Position numbers and translations under genes: made by a program. A model generated the notes under the pieces. It worked only from the letters and a program-made list of their open reading frames with translations. It did not search any database and was not told where the DNA came from. Shown here piece by piece: positions 8,618 through 17,258 of a DNA stretch of 64,000 bases (position 1 is its first letter; every line of letters starts with the position of its first letter). The stretch comes from Pseudomonas silvicola. GTDB taxonomy: Bacteria > Pseudomonadota > Gammaproteobacteria > Pseudomonadales > Pseudomonadaceae. The stretch lies in contig NZ_CP093280.1 in NCBI RefSeq assembly GCF_026651855.1, positions 5,000,001 to 5,064,000 of the forward strand, given 5' to 3'.

Positions 8618-9768
8618 TCACCGGGGCGCGGCCAAGGCTGGCGAACCACTGGGATGTCATTGTCTTCGGTGCCGGGCCCGCTGGCTCGGCACTGGCGCAT
8701 AACCTGGCGGCGCATCATCGTGTGCTATTGCTGGAACGGAACCTGGCCGTTAACCCTCAAAGTCTCCCCGAGGGTTGGCGCATCGGAGAGTCACTGCCTG
8801 GCGCTGCCGCGGTTTTGTTGCGCCAGCAGGGGCTGCTTGATCGGTTCCTGGCTGACGGCCACACCCTGCGCGGTGCAAGCGTTTCGGTGTGGGAAGGCGG
8901 AAACCCCGTGTGGTTCGATGGCCTGCGCGACCCCAATGGCCCTGGTTGGCACCTGGATCGTGTTCGATTCGATGCCATGCTGCGAAACGCCGCGCGTGAT
9001 GAAGGCGTGGTCTTCTCGGCCGTGGGCGGTGGTGTCCGATTGCTTCGCGCGGGCGCGCAATGGCAGGTGAACGATGATCGGGGAGGGCGGCAATACACCG
9101 CTTCGGTCGTGGTAGACGCCACGGGCCGAAGCGCAGCCTGTTGCCGAGCCCTGGGGTTGCGCAGGCGCGCCCAGGATCGCCTGGTGTGCGTGCACGCGTT
9201 GCTCGCACCCAAGGTTCATGACCAGGACCGTTGCACGCGCATCTGCGCTGATGTGGACGGATGGTGGTATAGCGTACGCGTACCCTCGGGGCAGCGGGTG
9301 CTGGCCTACCACCTGGACGCGAAAGACCCGGCGCTGCGTGGTTTGCGTAACGCGCAGGCGCTGCTCCTGCAGGCGCGGCATCTCCCCGTATTGGCGTCAG
9401 TGCTGCCTGACCGCGTCGCGTCGGGTACGGCACAAGTTCGGCCAGCGGGCAGCGTCTTCCTGGACATAGCCGATGGCGGCCCAAGAAGCGGGTTTTACGC
9501 AGTGGGCGATGCGGTGCTGGCTTTTGATCCGCTGTCGTCTCAGGGGTTGTTTCATGCCTTGGCTTCGGCGCAAAGTGCTGCCGCGGCGATCGCCGATGAG
9601 CTTGAAGGTGATCGCCGCGCCGGCCAGCGGTATTTTGCGCAGATGCGAGACGTTCAGGCGCGTTACCGCGAGCAACTCGCTGTCACCTACGCCAGGCCTG
9701 CGCACTACGGCGGCCGTCCGTTCTGGGCGCAGCGGCGGAGGGAGGGAGACTGGATGACGGTGGCATGA
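8614..9768 (+). CDS. lodB: LodB/GoxB-like FAD-dependent protein for CTQ biogenesis
   Basis: A 384-residue flavoprotein with an N-terminal dinucleotide-binding motif (VIVFGAGPAGSALA), a middle motif DRVRFDAMLRNAA and the second FAD motif YAVGDAVLAFDPLSSQG, as in tryptophan-halogenase-like and LodB-type monooxygenases. In the family it hydroxylates the tryptophan of the partner oxidase so that the CTQ crosslink can form. The GTG start at 8614 overlaps the stop of the oxidase gene, so the two are translationally coupled. Conserved partnership with the preceding gene is the main reason for the assignment. Confidence 0.85.
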   Translation: MITGARPRLANHWDVIVFGAGPAGSALAHNLAAHHRVLLLERNLAVNPQSLPEGWRIGESLPGAAAVLLRQQGLLDRFLADGHTLRGASVSVWEGGNPVWFDGLRDPNGPGWHLDRVRFDAMLRNAARDEGVVFSAVGGGVRLLRAGAQWQVNDDRGGRQYTASVVVDATGRSAACCRALGLRRRAQDRLVCVHALLAPKVHDQDRCTRICADVDGWWYSVRVPSGQRVLAYHLDAKDPALRGLRNAQALLLQARHLPVLASVLPDRVASGTAQVRPAGSVFLDIADGGPRSGFYAVGDAVLAFDPLSSQGLFHALASAQSAAAAIADELEGDRRAGQRYFAQMRDVQARYREQLAVTYARPAHYGGRPFWAQRRREGDWMTVA

Positions 9769-9898
9769 ACCACCGGTTTCCGGCCTCGGCAGAGCTCCTT
9801 TTTTGCAACTCACAAGGAGGAGGATCAACAGGGATATTGCCGGGCCGCTGTCAGGGCCTGGCTGACTTTCCGGCAAGCCTATAACGCGCGCAGCCTGA

Positions 9899-10699
9899 TC
9901 AGCGCGCCGCCCGCAGGGCATATTCCACGATCGCGCGCTGTACCCGCAATAGCGCGCTCTTCTGTTCATACCCCACGAACCCGGCGTACCCAACCGGGTC
10001 TACGCTCACGCTTTCACCGATGAAGAAAGGCGGCGTGGGCAGCAGGAGTGGGTTGCCGAGCTGGCGCAGATGGTCTTCTGTGAGCGACCACTGGGCGTCG
10101 GTGAAACCCGCTGGCCATGAGTCGGTAATCAGGACATCCACTGGCCGATCCGCGACGTCGGACCAGGAAACATGCGGGTTCACGGTATGAAGGTCCTGGC
10201 CACAGAAATGCACGATCACCATGCCCAGCGCTTCCGCCAGTTCGTGCCATGAGCGCATGACATTTGTGAGCGGGCCCCATAGCCCGATGGTTGTCTTGCG
10301 GATGTCGCCAAATTCAGCGTGCAGGTAAAACCCGTCGGCGAGCACCTCGCAGGGGTGGCCCATGGCGGACATGGCATTCACCACGGGCCTTGAACTGGCT
10401 TGGGCAAACGCTTCCAGCCTCTGGTGGTTGGACTCGCGGATGACATACAGGGAATAGAAGGGGTCGAGGTAACCGGCCAGGTCTACCGGGCGCTCTTGCG
10501 ACTTCAGCAGGTTCGGAAGCTCGATGAACGGTAAGCCAAGTTGCCCGAACGCCTGGATGAACGTGGTACGGGTACGGATGCCGTTTCCTTCGAATGACCA
10601 GGCGACGGTACCGTCGCAGCGCTGAGGTGGCTGCTTTGCCAGCGCCCATATTGCCAGGATGTCCTGGGCAGTCAGATCCTTGAGGTTGACGATGTTCAA
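9899..10699 (-). CDS. Ornithine/aspartate carbamoyltransferase-like protein, atypical
   Basis: A 266-residue protein of the carbamoyltransferase fold. The phosphate-binding STRTR motif is replaced by GIRTRTTF, a HPCEVLAD motif corresponds to the conserved HPxQ of ornithine carbamoyltransferases, and the ornithine-binding HCLP loop is absent (LPTPPFF in that place). It is also shorter than true OTCases (usually above 300 residues), so it probably uses another acceptor or is a divergent biosynthetic enzyme. The start is a TTG at 10699 following a strong GGAGGGAG site. It lies 57 bases after the HD-hydrolase gene on the same strand and is probably co-transcribed. Confidence 0.65.
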   Translation of the reverse strand: MNIVNLKDLTAQDILAIWALAKQPPQRCDGTVAWSFEGNGIRTRTTFIQAFGQLGLPFIELPNLLKSQERPVDLAGYLDPFYSLYVIRESNHQRLEAFAQASSRPVVNAMSAMGHPCEVLADGFYLHAEFGDIRKTTIGLWGPLTNVMRSWHELAEALGMVIVHFCGQDLHTVNPHVSWSDVADRPVDVLITDSWPAGFTDAQWSLTEDHLRQLGNPLLLPTPPFFIGESVSVDPVGYAGFVGYEQKSALLRVQRAIVEYALRAAR

Positions 10700-10756
10700 T
10701 GAATGCTCCCTCCATGGGTGGTGTTCGAAAAGCGAGGCGATCGTGAGGCGAGGATT

Positions 10757-11416
10757 TCAGCTAGGCAGAGGCGCTCCGATCTCGTCCAGGAACCCTTCCA
10801 GAAAACCCTTCAACCGCGCCTGCCTGACGCTTGCCAGGCGAGCCCCCTCGGTCGTCTGAAAACCCGAGGCCAGGGTCAGCAACTTCGTATGGAAATGTTC
10901 GAGGGCGAAACGGTTGTCCTCATAGTCCCTGCCGGTGGCGCTTGGGTTCGTGAAGTCATAAAGCGCCGAGCCCATGCGGCCTGCGACATAGAAGCAGCGC
11001 GCCACGCCGACCATGCCGATGGCGTCCAGCCGGTCGCTGTCCTGAAGGATCTTCGCTTCGATCGTCAGCGGCTCGATGCCTGCGGAAAAACTGTGAGCTT
11101 TCACCGCGTGCGCCACCCGCTCGATACGCGAGGCAGCCCAGCCGATACCGCGCAGAATGGAAGCCGCGTGTTCCGCCGAGAGGGTCGAGGCCTGCGCCCG
11201 TAACGGCGAGTTCTTTTCGACCGCCACGCAGTCATGCAGAAGGGTAGCGGCGAGCAAGATCTCCAGGTCGCCACCTTCTTTTTCCTGCAACCGGCGCACG
11301 TTGACCCACACGCGGTGAATGTGCGACAGGTCGTGGGAGCCATCGCTGCTGTAGGCCTGGCAGGCTAGCAGGTCCGACGCCAGGCTCTGGAACGGGAAGA
11401 AGGGCTCATCGAACAT
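10757..11416 (-). CDS. HD-domain metal-dependent phosphohydrolase
   Basis: A 219-residue HD-superfamily protein. The metal-site pattern is visible as HDLSHIHRVW (first His), LLHDCV (the HD pair) and QDSDRLDAIG (the distal Asp), matching YedJ/YpgQ-type hydrolases acting on nucleotides or phosphoesters. GGAG lies 8 bases before the ATG. It is the first gene of a two-gene minus-strand unit with the carbamoyltransferase-like protein. Substrate unknown. Confidence 0.8.
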   Translation of the reverse strand: MFDEPFFPFQSLASDLLACQAYSSDGSHDLSHIHRVWVNVRRLQEKEGGDLEILLAATLLHDCVAVEKNSPLRAQASTLSAEHAASILRGIGWAASRIERVAHAVKAHSFSAGIEPLTIEAKILQDSDRLDAIGMVGVARCFYVAGRMGSALYDFTNPSATGRDYEDNRFALEHFHTKLLTLASGFQTTEGARLASVRQARLKGFLEGFLDEIGAPLPS

Positions 11417-11611
11417 CGGTCAACTCCAAGGCGTGTTGTTGGTCAAACACCCACTGCGTGCGCCGGCTACAGGGACGCCCATCACGCGGTTACTGCACCG
11501 CGCGGTGGCCACTCGGCGCCCGGCGCGATGAACCCTGCCTGATAGGGCTACAGTGACTTCTCCAGCCACCTTTGCTTTTGCGGCAAAGATCTTACGCTTT
11601 GGAGAAATAAT

Positions 11612-12016
11612 ATGAGCTTTTTCAGCACGATTCTCGAAAAACTAGGCATCGGCAGTCACTCCGACAGTACACCCACCACCGCACCGCCGGACACCGCGCC
11701 CAGCGCCCCGCCGTCTGAGACGATACCGCTTGGCTCGCCTTCACCCACAGCGCTCTCACAGGTCGACGTCGCCGCCAAGCTGGAGGCCCTGGCCAGCCAG
11801 CATACGGAAACGCTGAACTGGCGGACCTCGATCGTCGACCTGCTGAAACTGCTGGACATCGACAGCAGCCTCACCGCCCGCAAGCAGTTGGCCGCTGAGC
11901 TTCATTACACGGGCTCCACGGACGACTCTGCCGCCATGAACACCTGGCTGCATGGTGCCGTGCTGAAAAAGCTGGCTGAAAACGGCGGCAAGGTACCGGC
12001 TGATCTCTTGCATTGA
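11612..12016 (+). CDS. DUF3597-family protein
   Basis: A 134-residue protein. It has the short amphipathic start MSFFSTILEKLG, a Pro/Ser/Thr-rich linker (residues 20-50), and a conserved C-terminal domain (VDVAAKLEALA to the end, with LNWRTSIVDLLKLLDID) that matches DUF3597, a small-protein family found in many proteobacteria with no known enzyme activity. GGAG precedes the ATG by 8 bases. No operon partner. Confidence 0.8.
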   Translation: MSFFSTILEKLGIGSHSDSTPTTAPPDTAPSAPPSETIPLGSPSPTALSQVDVAAKLEALASQHTETLNWRTSIVDLLKLLDIDSSLTARKQLAAELHYTGSTDDSAAMNTWLHGAVLKKLAENGGKVPADLLH

Positions 12017-12178
12017 GGAGTCCCCGGAACCGCTGTTCGCGCACAGCACACTGGCGAACGATACGGCGCGGTCCATCAGGGGAACCGCGCCTGCCTTTTG
12101 ATTGACCCGCTGGCTGTTTGGCTGGTGCAATACCTGTCCAGGCGTTCGCGTTGCAGACGTCAATGCAAAAGGAAGCCT

Positions 12179-12790
12179 ATGACAGGTGCTGCGCTATTCA
12201 TTGCTCTGGACGGGCCGAAAGGCACCGGCAAGACCACGCTGCTGGAAGCCGTTACGAAGGTGCTGAGGGCTGACCACAAGGTAGTGGTGCGGCTGACTGA
12301 ACGGAACAATGACCCTCACAGGGCTGAAACCATGGCCCTGGTCAACGAACTCGCGCGAAACCCCAGCCACGAGAGGGAGCGGGGCGTGTGCGAGCGCTTC
12401 GCCGACAGCCGTAGCTGGATCTCGCGCCACGTACTGCCGAAACAGCCTGCGGGCAGTATTATCCTGATGGACCGCTGGTACCCGTCCGATGCCGCGTTTC
12501 GCCGGTTGGTGCCGTTTTCACAGATTCTGCAAATGAACCTGGATCGACAGGTACGAGTGCCCGACTTGCATGTGGGGGTGGTCACCGCTCCCGAGATTTC
12601 ATGGGCGAGGGCAGCGGCACGCACGCGTGGCTTCGGCAGTACGGTGATCCAGAAGCTGGAAGAGCATGTCGCCAGCACCGAAGCGTTCGAGCGAGCGGCT
12701 GCGCAGCACGGCTGGGTGCTGTGCTGCAACGAAGGAACGGTCGAAGCCGCCACGCTGCAGGTCGTGTCCGAGATCTACAGGCTACTCTGA
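12179..12790 (+). CDS. dTMP kinase-like P-loop nucleotide kinase
   Basis: A 203-residue P-loop kinase. The Walker A is DGPKGTGKTT at about residue 11, DRWYPSD in the middle corresponds to the DR(Y/F) nucleoside-binding motif of thymidylate kinases, and LTERN resembles the lid-side motif. It is not the housekeeping tmk (no holB neighbour, diverged motifs), so it may act on a modified or salvage nucleotide. I chose the ATG at 12179 because AAGGAAG lies before it; an upstream start would lengthen it by 27 unconserved residues. A 23-base inverted repeat follows the stop. Confidence 0.72.
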   Translation: MTGAALFIALDGPKGTGKTTLLEAVTKVLRADHKVVVRLTERNNDPHRAETMALVNELARNPSHERERGVCERFADSRSWISRHVLPKQPAGSIILMDRWYPSDAAFRRLVPFSQILQMNLDRQVRVPDLHVGVVTAPEISWARAAARTRGFGSTVIQKLEEHVASTEAFERAAAQHGWVLCCNEGTVEAATLQVVSEIYRLL

Positions 12791-12795
12791 TGCCC

Positions 12796-12880
12796 GTAGC
12801 AGCGGACCTGGCCGCGTCCCGGGCGCTGCGCAGTGTCAGGCATACCGTGTTGGCTTCGACGCGGCCAGGTCCGCTGCTAC
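12796..12880. repeat. Perfect 23-bp inverted repeat (REP/BIME-like), possible bidirectional terminator
   Basis: The arm at 12796-12818 (begins GTAGCAGCGGACCTGG) is exactly repeated in inverse at 12858-12880, separated by 39 bases. It sits between the convergent kinase and LysR genes and overlaps the last bases of the latter. One arm plus the flanking GCGCAGTGTCAGGCA recurs at 15128-15172, so this is a dispersed extragenic element of the genome. Confidence 0.85.
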
Positions 12881-13776
12881 GGGGGTGGCTGGAGCAGGCT
12901 TCTCGCCAGTTGCAACCACGCCTGCGCGGCGAACGACAACTGCCCATGGCGCCGCCACGCCAACACCAGTTTCCAGATCAACGCCGGCGAGCGTACCTCG
13001 ACGATCGTGAATTGCTCTGGCCGCAGGGTCTGGCAGTACATGTGCGGCAGCAAGGCGATGCCCACGCCCAACCCCACCAACGACGCAATGAAATCCCACT
13101 GCCCACTGCGGCCACTGATGCGCGGCACGAAACCCGCTTCGGCGCAGGCGTCGGTGACCAGGTCATTAAGGGCAAAAGCGTCGCCATAGAAGATGAAGTC
13201 GCAATCGGCCAATTCCCGCAGCTCCACGAAGTCCCGGCCTTGCCACGGCGACTGGGCGGGCGCCAGCAAACACAGTGGCGACTCAAACAGCGGCAATGAA
13301 TCGAACTCCGTCCAGATATCCGCCACGCGCGGAAAATCCAGCAACGTGCCCAACTCCAGGCCGCCGTCACGCAAGTCTGCGACCGTGGCGTTGCTGCCGA
13401 TCTCGAACAGCTTCAGCTCGATCTTCGGGTGATTGGCGTGGTACGCCGCCAGCACGGGCGCCAGTACCGTGTGGGTGAAGGGTGACAGCCCCATGCGTAG
13501 CACCCCACGGCCCATTTGCTGCAGGTCGCGCACTTCCACCTTCATGGTGTCATGCAGCGCAATGATCTCCCGGGCCCGTTGCAGCACCACGTTACCGGCA
13601 TCGGTTACCTGAAAGCGCTTGCCATCGCGGGCGAGCAGGGCGACGCCGAAGCTCTGCTCCAGTTGCTGCACCATCTTGCTCACCGTCGGTTGAGTGACAT
13701 GCAGGCGAGTGGCGGCGCGAGTGAAGCTTTGCTGGTCGACCACTTCCACGTAATAGCGCAGCGCGCGGATGTCCAT
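12877..13776 (-). CDS. LysR-family regulator, probably of the adjacent CidA/LrgA-LrgB pair
   Basis: A 299-residue LysR-type regulator from the ATG at 13776 (a TTG four codons earlier is also in frame). The winged helix-turn-helix is MDIRALRYYVEVVDQQSFTRAA then HVTQPTVSKMVQQLE (split motif), followed by a periplasmic-binding-type effector domain. It is divergent from the CidA/LrgA-type gene, with about 110 bases between them. In many bacteria a LysR protein (CidR/AlsR type) controls such genes in response to acetate or overflow metabolism; that role here is inferred from position. Confidence 0.82.
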   Translation of the reverse strand: MDIRALRYYVEVVDQQSFTRAATRLHVTQPTVSKMVQQLEQSFGVALLARDGKRFQVTDAGNVVLQRAREIIALHDTMKVEVRDLQQMGRGVLRMGLSPFTHTVLAPVLAAYHANHPKIELKLFEIGSNATVADLRDGGLELGTLLDFPRVADIWTEFDSLPLFESPLCLLAPAQSPWQGRDFVELRELADCDFIFYGDAFALNDLVTDACAEAGFVPRISGRSGQWDFIASLVGLGVGIALLPHMYCQTLRPEQFTIVEVRSPALIWKLVLAWRRHGQLSFAAQAWLQLARSLLQPPP

Positions 13777-13886
13777 GATGCATTCCAATCCGGCATGATT
13801 TTGATGAAGTTAATTCATTATATCTTTCAAGGTCAACTGGCTAGCATGGCTTCACTTTCACCTGATTGAACGCCCGGACCACCCCC

Positions 13887-14357
13887 ATGTCGACCTCACT
13901 CCCTATCCCTTCGAGCAAACCGAAGGCCGCCTTGCGCGGGCTGCAAACCCTCGGGCAAATCCTTTTTCTGGTCCTGATCTGGGCGCTGGCCGACCGCATC
14001 GCCACGCTGGCGCACCTGCCCATTTCCGGGGGCATCCTGGGCCTGCTGATACTGGTGGCGTTGCTGCTGAGCGGCGTGGTCAAACCTGCCCTGTTCGAAC
14101 AGGGCGGCGAACTGCTGCTGGCCAACATGCTGTTGTACTTCATTCCGCTGGTCGTCTCGGTGGTGCAGTACACCAGCCTGTTCGAAAGCGAAGGCTTGAA
14201 GCTGCTGGTCGCCATCGGCGTCGGATTTACATCAGTGCTGGTCACCACCGCCTTGACTGTCGAGTGGTTGTGCGCCTGGACGCGTAAACGGCACTTGCAG
14301 CGCCTCACCCAACAACGCAGCAAACGCCCCGTGCTGGCCAAACAGGAGCTGGTGTAA
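13887..14357 (+). CDS. CidA/LrgA-family holin-like membrane protein
   Basis: About 156 residues from the ATG at 13887 (an in-frame TTG lies seven codons upstream). Four hydrophobic segments, with the family motifs LPISGGILGLLILVALLLSG and LLLANMLLYFIPLVVSVV (split motif). Members form membrane pores or antiporter-like complexes with LrgB partners, affecting autolysis or pyruvate/acetate movement. The LrgB-type gene overlaps its stop codon (TAATG), so the two are coupled. Confidence 0.82.
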   Translation: MSTSLPIPSSKPKAALRGLQTLGQILFLVLIWALADRIATLAHLPISGGILGLLILVALLLSGVVKPALFEQGGELLLANMLLYFIPLVVSVVQYTSLFESEGLKLLVAIGVGFTSVLVTTALTVEWLCAWTRKRHLQRLTQQRSKRPVLAKQELV

Positions 14358-15046
14358 TGCAGGCCTGGCTTATTTCCCTGCTGTTCCTGTTGGCGACGGT
14401 GGGCCTGTTTTACGCCAACCAGGCCGTTTACAAACGCTACAAACGCGTGTGGCTGATGCCGGCGATCGTCACCTCGCTGTTGTTGATCGGGCTGGTGCAG
14501 GTGACGTCGACCCCGTACTCGCTGTACTTCCAGGACGCCCACTGGCTGGTGTGGCTGCTGGGCCCGGCGACCGTGGCGTTCGCCTTGCCGATCTACCAGA
14601 ACCGGCGCCTCATCCAGAAATACTGGCTGGCGCTGTGCGTGGGCAGTGTGGCTGGGATCGTGGTGTCCATCGCCACTACCGAGCTGCTGGTCAAGGCGCT
14701 GCATATCGACAGCCATATCGCCCGCAGCCTGCTGGCGCGCTCGGTGTCCACGCCGTTCGCGGTGGAAGCTTCAGCGCACCTGGGTGGCACGGCGCAGCTG
14801 ACCGGGCTGTTCGTGATCATCACCGGGTTGTTCGGGATTGTGCTGGGTGAAGTGATCCTGGCGCTGTTACCGCTGCGCTCGCGGGTGGCCAAAGGCGCAC
14901 CGTTCGGGGCTGCGGCACACGGATTCGGGTTGAGCATTGCCCGGGCGGTGGGCCCGGAAGAAGGGGCGGTGGCCAGCTTGACCATGATTTTCAGTGGGGT
15001 GCTGACGGTGGTATTGGCACCGGGGATTGCGCTGCTGTTGGGTTGA
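14357..15046 (+). CDS. lrgB: LrgB/CidB-family membrane protein
   Basis: A 229-residue polytopic inner-membrane protein. The family blocks are ALPIYQNRRLIQKYW, LLARSVSTPFAVEAS and GAAAHGFGLSIARAVGPEEGA, each of 20 residues or fewer. It acts with the CidA/LrgA partner encoded just upstream with one-base overlap. Known roles include control of murein hydrolase activity and, in some bacteria, pyruvate or glycolate transport. Confidence 0.87.
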   Translation: MQAWLISLLFLLATVGLFYANQAVYKRYKRVWLMPAIVTSLLLIGLVQVTSTPYSLYFQDAHWLVWLLGPATVAFALPIYQNRRLIQKYWLALCVGSVAGIVVSIATTELLVKALHIDSHIARSLLARSVSTPFAVEASAHLGGTAQLTGLFVIITGLFGIVLGEVILALLPLRSRVAKGAPFGAAAHGFGLSIARAVGPEEGAVASLTMIFSGVLTVVLAPGIALLLG

Positions 15047-15127
15047 AATGGCGACGGTTTTACCGGGTGCCGCGCTCTCTCTGAGCCACCGCATGCACCG
15101 CCGAGGCGGCTTGCGCGCAACACGTAC

Positions 15128-15172
15128 CAGCGGACCTGGCCGCGTCAAGAACACCGCGCAGTGTCAGGCACA
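15128..15172 (+). repeat. Solo copy of the dispersed extragenic repeat
   Basis: CAGCGGACCTGGCCGCGTC at 15128-15146 is identical to the arm of the inverted repeat at 12796, and GCGCAGTGTCAGGCA follows at the same distance as there. No inverted partner is nearby. It lies between lrgB and the ABC transporter gene. Confidence 0.75.
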
Positions 15173-15275
15173 CTGCATGCATGAACGCCCCCTGGGTAGA
15201 TAAGCTCAACCGCTGGCCCTCATAACCCCCAATCAATGGCAAAATCTCCCTGACTTGATGGTATTGGAGAACCCC

Positions 15276-17129
15276 ATGCTTCGCGTGCTCGAACGACGCC
15301 TCGACCCTTTCCCCCCCGATGAACTCCCGCCGCCCCCCGAAGGGCTGGCGCGGTTCATGTGGGCCTGCACGCGAGGCGCCCGCGGCTACGTGCTGGCACT
15401 GGCGCTGCTCAGCGCCGGCGTATCACTGTACGAAGCCTGGCTGTTTTCCTTCCTCGGGCAGGTCGTGGACCTGCTCTCGACCTGGCAGGCAGGCGGCGAG
15501 GGCGCCGGGCAGGAGCGCCACGTGCTGTGGGGCATTGGCCTTGTACTGCTGGCCAGTGTCGGGCTGGTGGCCCTGCGCACCATGGTTCAGCACCAGGTGC
15601 TGGCCATCAACCTGCCGTTGCGGCTGCGCTGGGACTTCCACCGGCTGATGCTGCGCCAGAGCCTATCGTTTTTCTCCGATGAATTTTCCGGCCGGGTCAC
15701 CACCAAGGTGATGCAGACGGCGCTCGCTGTGCGCGATGTGCTGTTCACCGTCATCGAAATCATCCCCGGCATCGGCGTCTATTTCATCGCGATCATTGCA
15801 CTGGCTGGCGCTTTCGACCTCAAGCTGATGGTGCCTTTCATTGCCTGGATCGTGCTGTTCGGGCTGGCCATGCTGTACTTCGTGCCTCGCCTGGGCAAGG
15901 TCGGCCAGGAACAGGCCCATGCGCGGTCGTCCATGACCGGCCGTATCTCGGATGCCTATACCAACATCACCACGGTGAAGCTGTTCTCCCATTCCAAGCG
16001 TGAAGCCCAATTCGCCCGCGCCGCGATGGAAGACTTCAAACACACCGGCTTTCGCCAGATGCGCCTGGTCAGCCAGTTCGAAATCGTCAACCAGGCCCTC
16101 GTCGTCGCCCTTATCCTGGCAGCGGGCGGCTATGCATTGTGGCTCTGGCACCTGGGCCAGGTCGGCACCGGCGCCGTGGCCGCTATCACCGCCATGGCCT
16201 TGCGTATCAATGGCATGTCGCACTGGATCATGTGGCAGATGACCTCGCTGTTCGAGAACATCGGCACCGTCCAGGATGGCATGGGCACCCTGACGCGCGG
16301 CCCCAAAGTGCAGGATGCACCGGATGCCGGCACCCTGATCACCTCCGGCGGCGCGGTTACCTTTGATGACGTGAGCTTCAACTACAACGGCGAACGCCAA
16401 GTGCTCAATGGCCTGAACCTGCATATCCGCGCCGGTGAAAAAGTCGGCCTGGTGGGCCGCTCAGGCGCTGGTAAATCCACCTTGATCAACCTGTTGCTGC
16501 GGTTTTACGACGTGGACCATGGCGTCATTCGCATCGACGGGCAGAACATCGCCGAGGTCACCCAGGACAGTCTGCGCAGCGCGGTCGGCATGGTGACGCA
16601 GGACACCTCGCTGCTGCACCGCTCCATCCGCGACAACATCGCCTACGGCCGGCCCGACGCCACCGATGCGCAGATCCGCCGGGCGGCGGCCAACGCCCAA
16701 GCGGATGGCTTCATCAACCAACTGAGCGACCGCGACGGCCACTCGGGCTACGACACACTGGTGGGTGAGCGCGGCATCAAACTGTCGGGCGGCCAGCGGC
16801 AACGCATCGCCATCGCCCGGGTGATGCTCAAGAACGCGCCCATCCTGTTATTGGACGAGGCGACCAGCGCCCTGGACTCCGAAGTAGAGGTGGCGATTCA
16901 GGAAAGCCTGGACGAGATGATGCAGGGCAAGACCGTGATCGCCATCGCGCACCGGCTGTCCACGATCGCGGCGATGGACCGGCTGATCGTGATGGACGAA
17001 GGGCAAATCATCGAGCAGGGCACCCATGCCGATTTGCTGGCGAAGAATGGGACCTATGCGCGGTTGTGGCAGCATCAGAGTGGCGGATTTCTGGGGGAGG
17101 ATCAGGGGGTCGTGGAGGAAGTCGAGTAG
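15276..17129 (+). CDS. ABC exporter, fused membrane and ATPase domains (MsbA/MdlB-like)
   Basis: About 617 residues from the ATG at 15276, which has GGAG 6 bases before it; an in-frame TTG start at 15255 would add seven residues. The N-terminal half has six hydrophobic segments (about residues 35-310) and the C-terminal half is an ABC ATPase: Walker A GRSGAGKSTLI, Q-loop VTQDTSLLH, signature LSGGQRQRIAIAR, Walker B ILLLDEATSALDS and switch AHRLST. This is a type IV half-transporter that works as a homodimer, exporting lipids, peptides or drugs. Substrate unknown; no linked partner. Confidence 0.9.
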   Translation: MLRVLERRLDPFPPDELPPPPEGLARFMWACTRGARGYVLALALLSAGVSLYEAWLFSFLGQVVDLLSTWQAGGEGAGQERHVLWGIGLVLLASVGLVALRTMVQHQVLAINLPLRLRWDFHRLMLRQSLSFFSDEFSGRVTTKVMQTALAVRDVLFTVIEIIPGIGVYFIAIIALAGAFDLKLMVPFIAWIVLFGLAMLYFVPRLGKVGQEQAHARSSMTGRISDAYTNITTVKLFSHSKREAQFARAAMEDFKHTGFRQMRLVSQFEIVNQALVVALILAAGGYALWLWHLGQVGTGAVAAITAMALRINGMSHWIMWQMTSLFENIGTVQDGMGTLTRGPKVQDAPDAGTLITSGGAVTFDDVSFNYNGERQVLNGLNLHIRAGEKVGLVGRSGAGKSTLINLLLRFYDVDHGVIRIDGQNIAEVTQDSLRSAVGMVTQDTSLLHRSIRDNIAYGRPDATDAQIRRAAANAQADGFINQLSDRDGHSGYDTLVGERGIKLSGGQRQRIAIARVMLKNAPILLLDEATSALDSEVEVAIQESLDEMMQGKTVIAIAHRLSTIAAMDRLIVMDEGQIIEQGTHADLLAKNGTYARLWQHQSGGFLGEDQGVVEEVE

Positions 17130-17164
17130 GCGGGCGGAGGTGTGCGGTAGGTACATTCTTGTCT

Positions 17165-17200
17165 AGCGGCAAGCCGGCCACGCCACTGCAAGCCGCTTTT
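17165..17200 (+). terminator. Possible terminator after the ABC exporter
   Basis: A short stem AGCGGC / GCCGCT (17165-17170 and 17192-17197) is followed by TTTT, 35 bases after the exporter stop codon. The loop is long, so this is a weak call. Confidence 0.3.
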
Positions 17201-17258
17201 CCTTAATGCGCTCCGCCGTATGAAACGCGTCGCGAATTTAGCCTGGTCAAAGAGCCCC

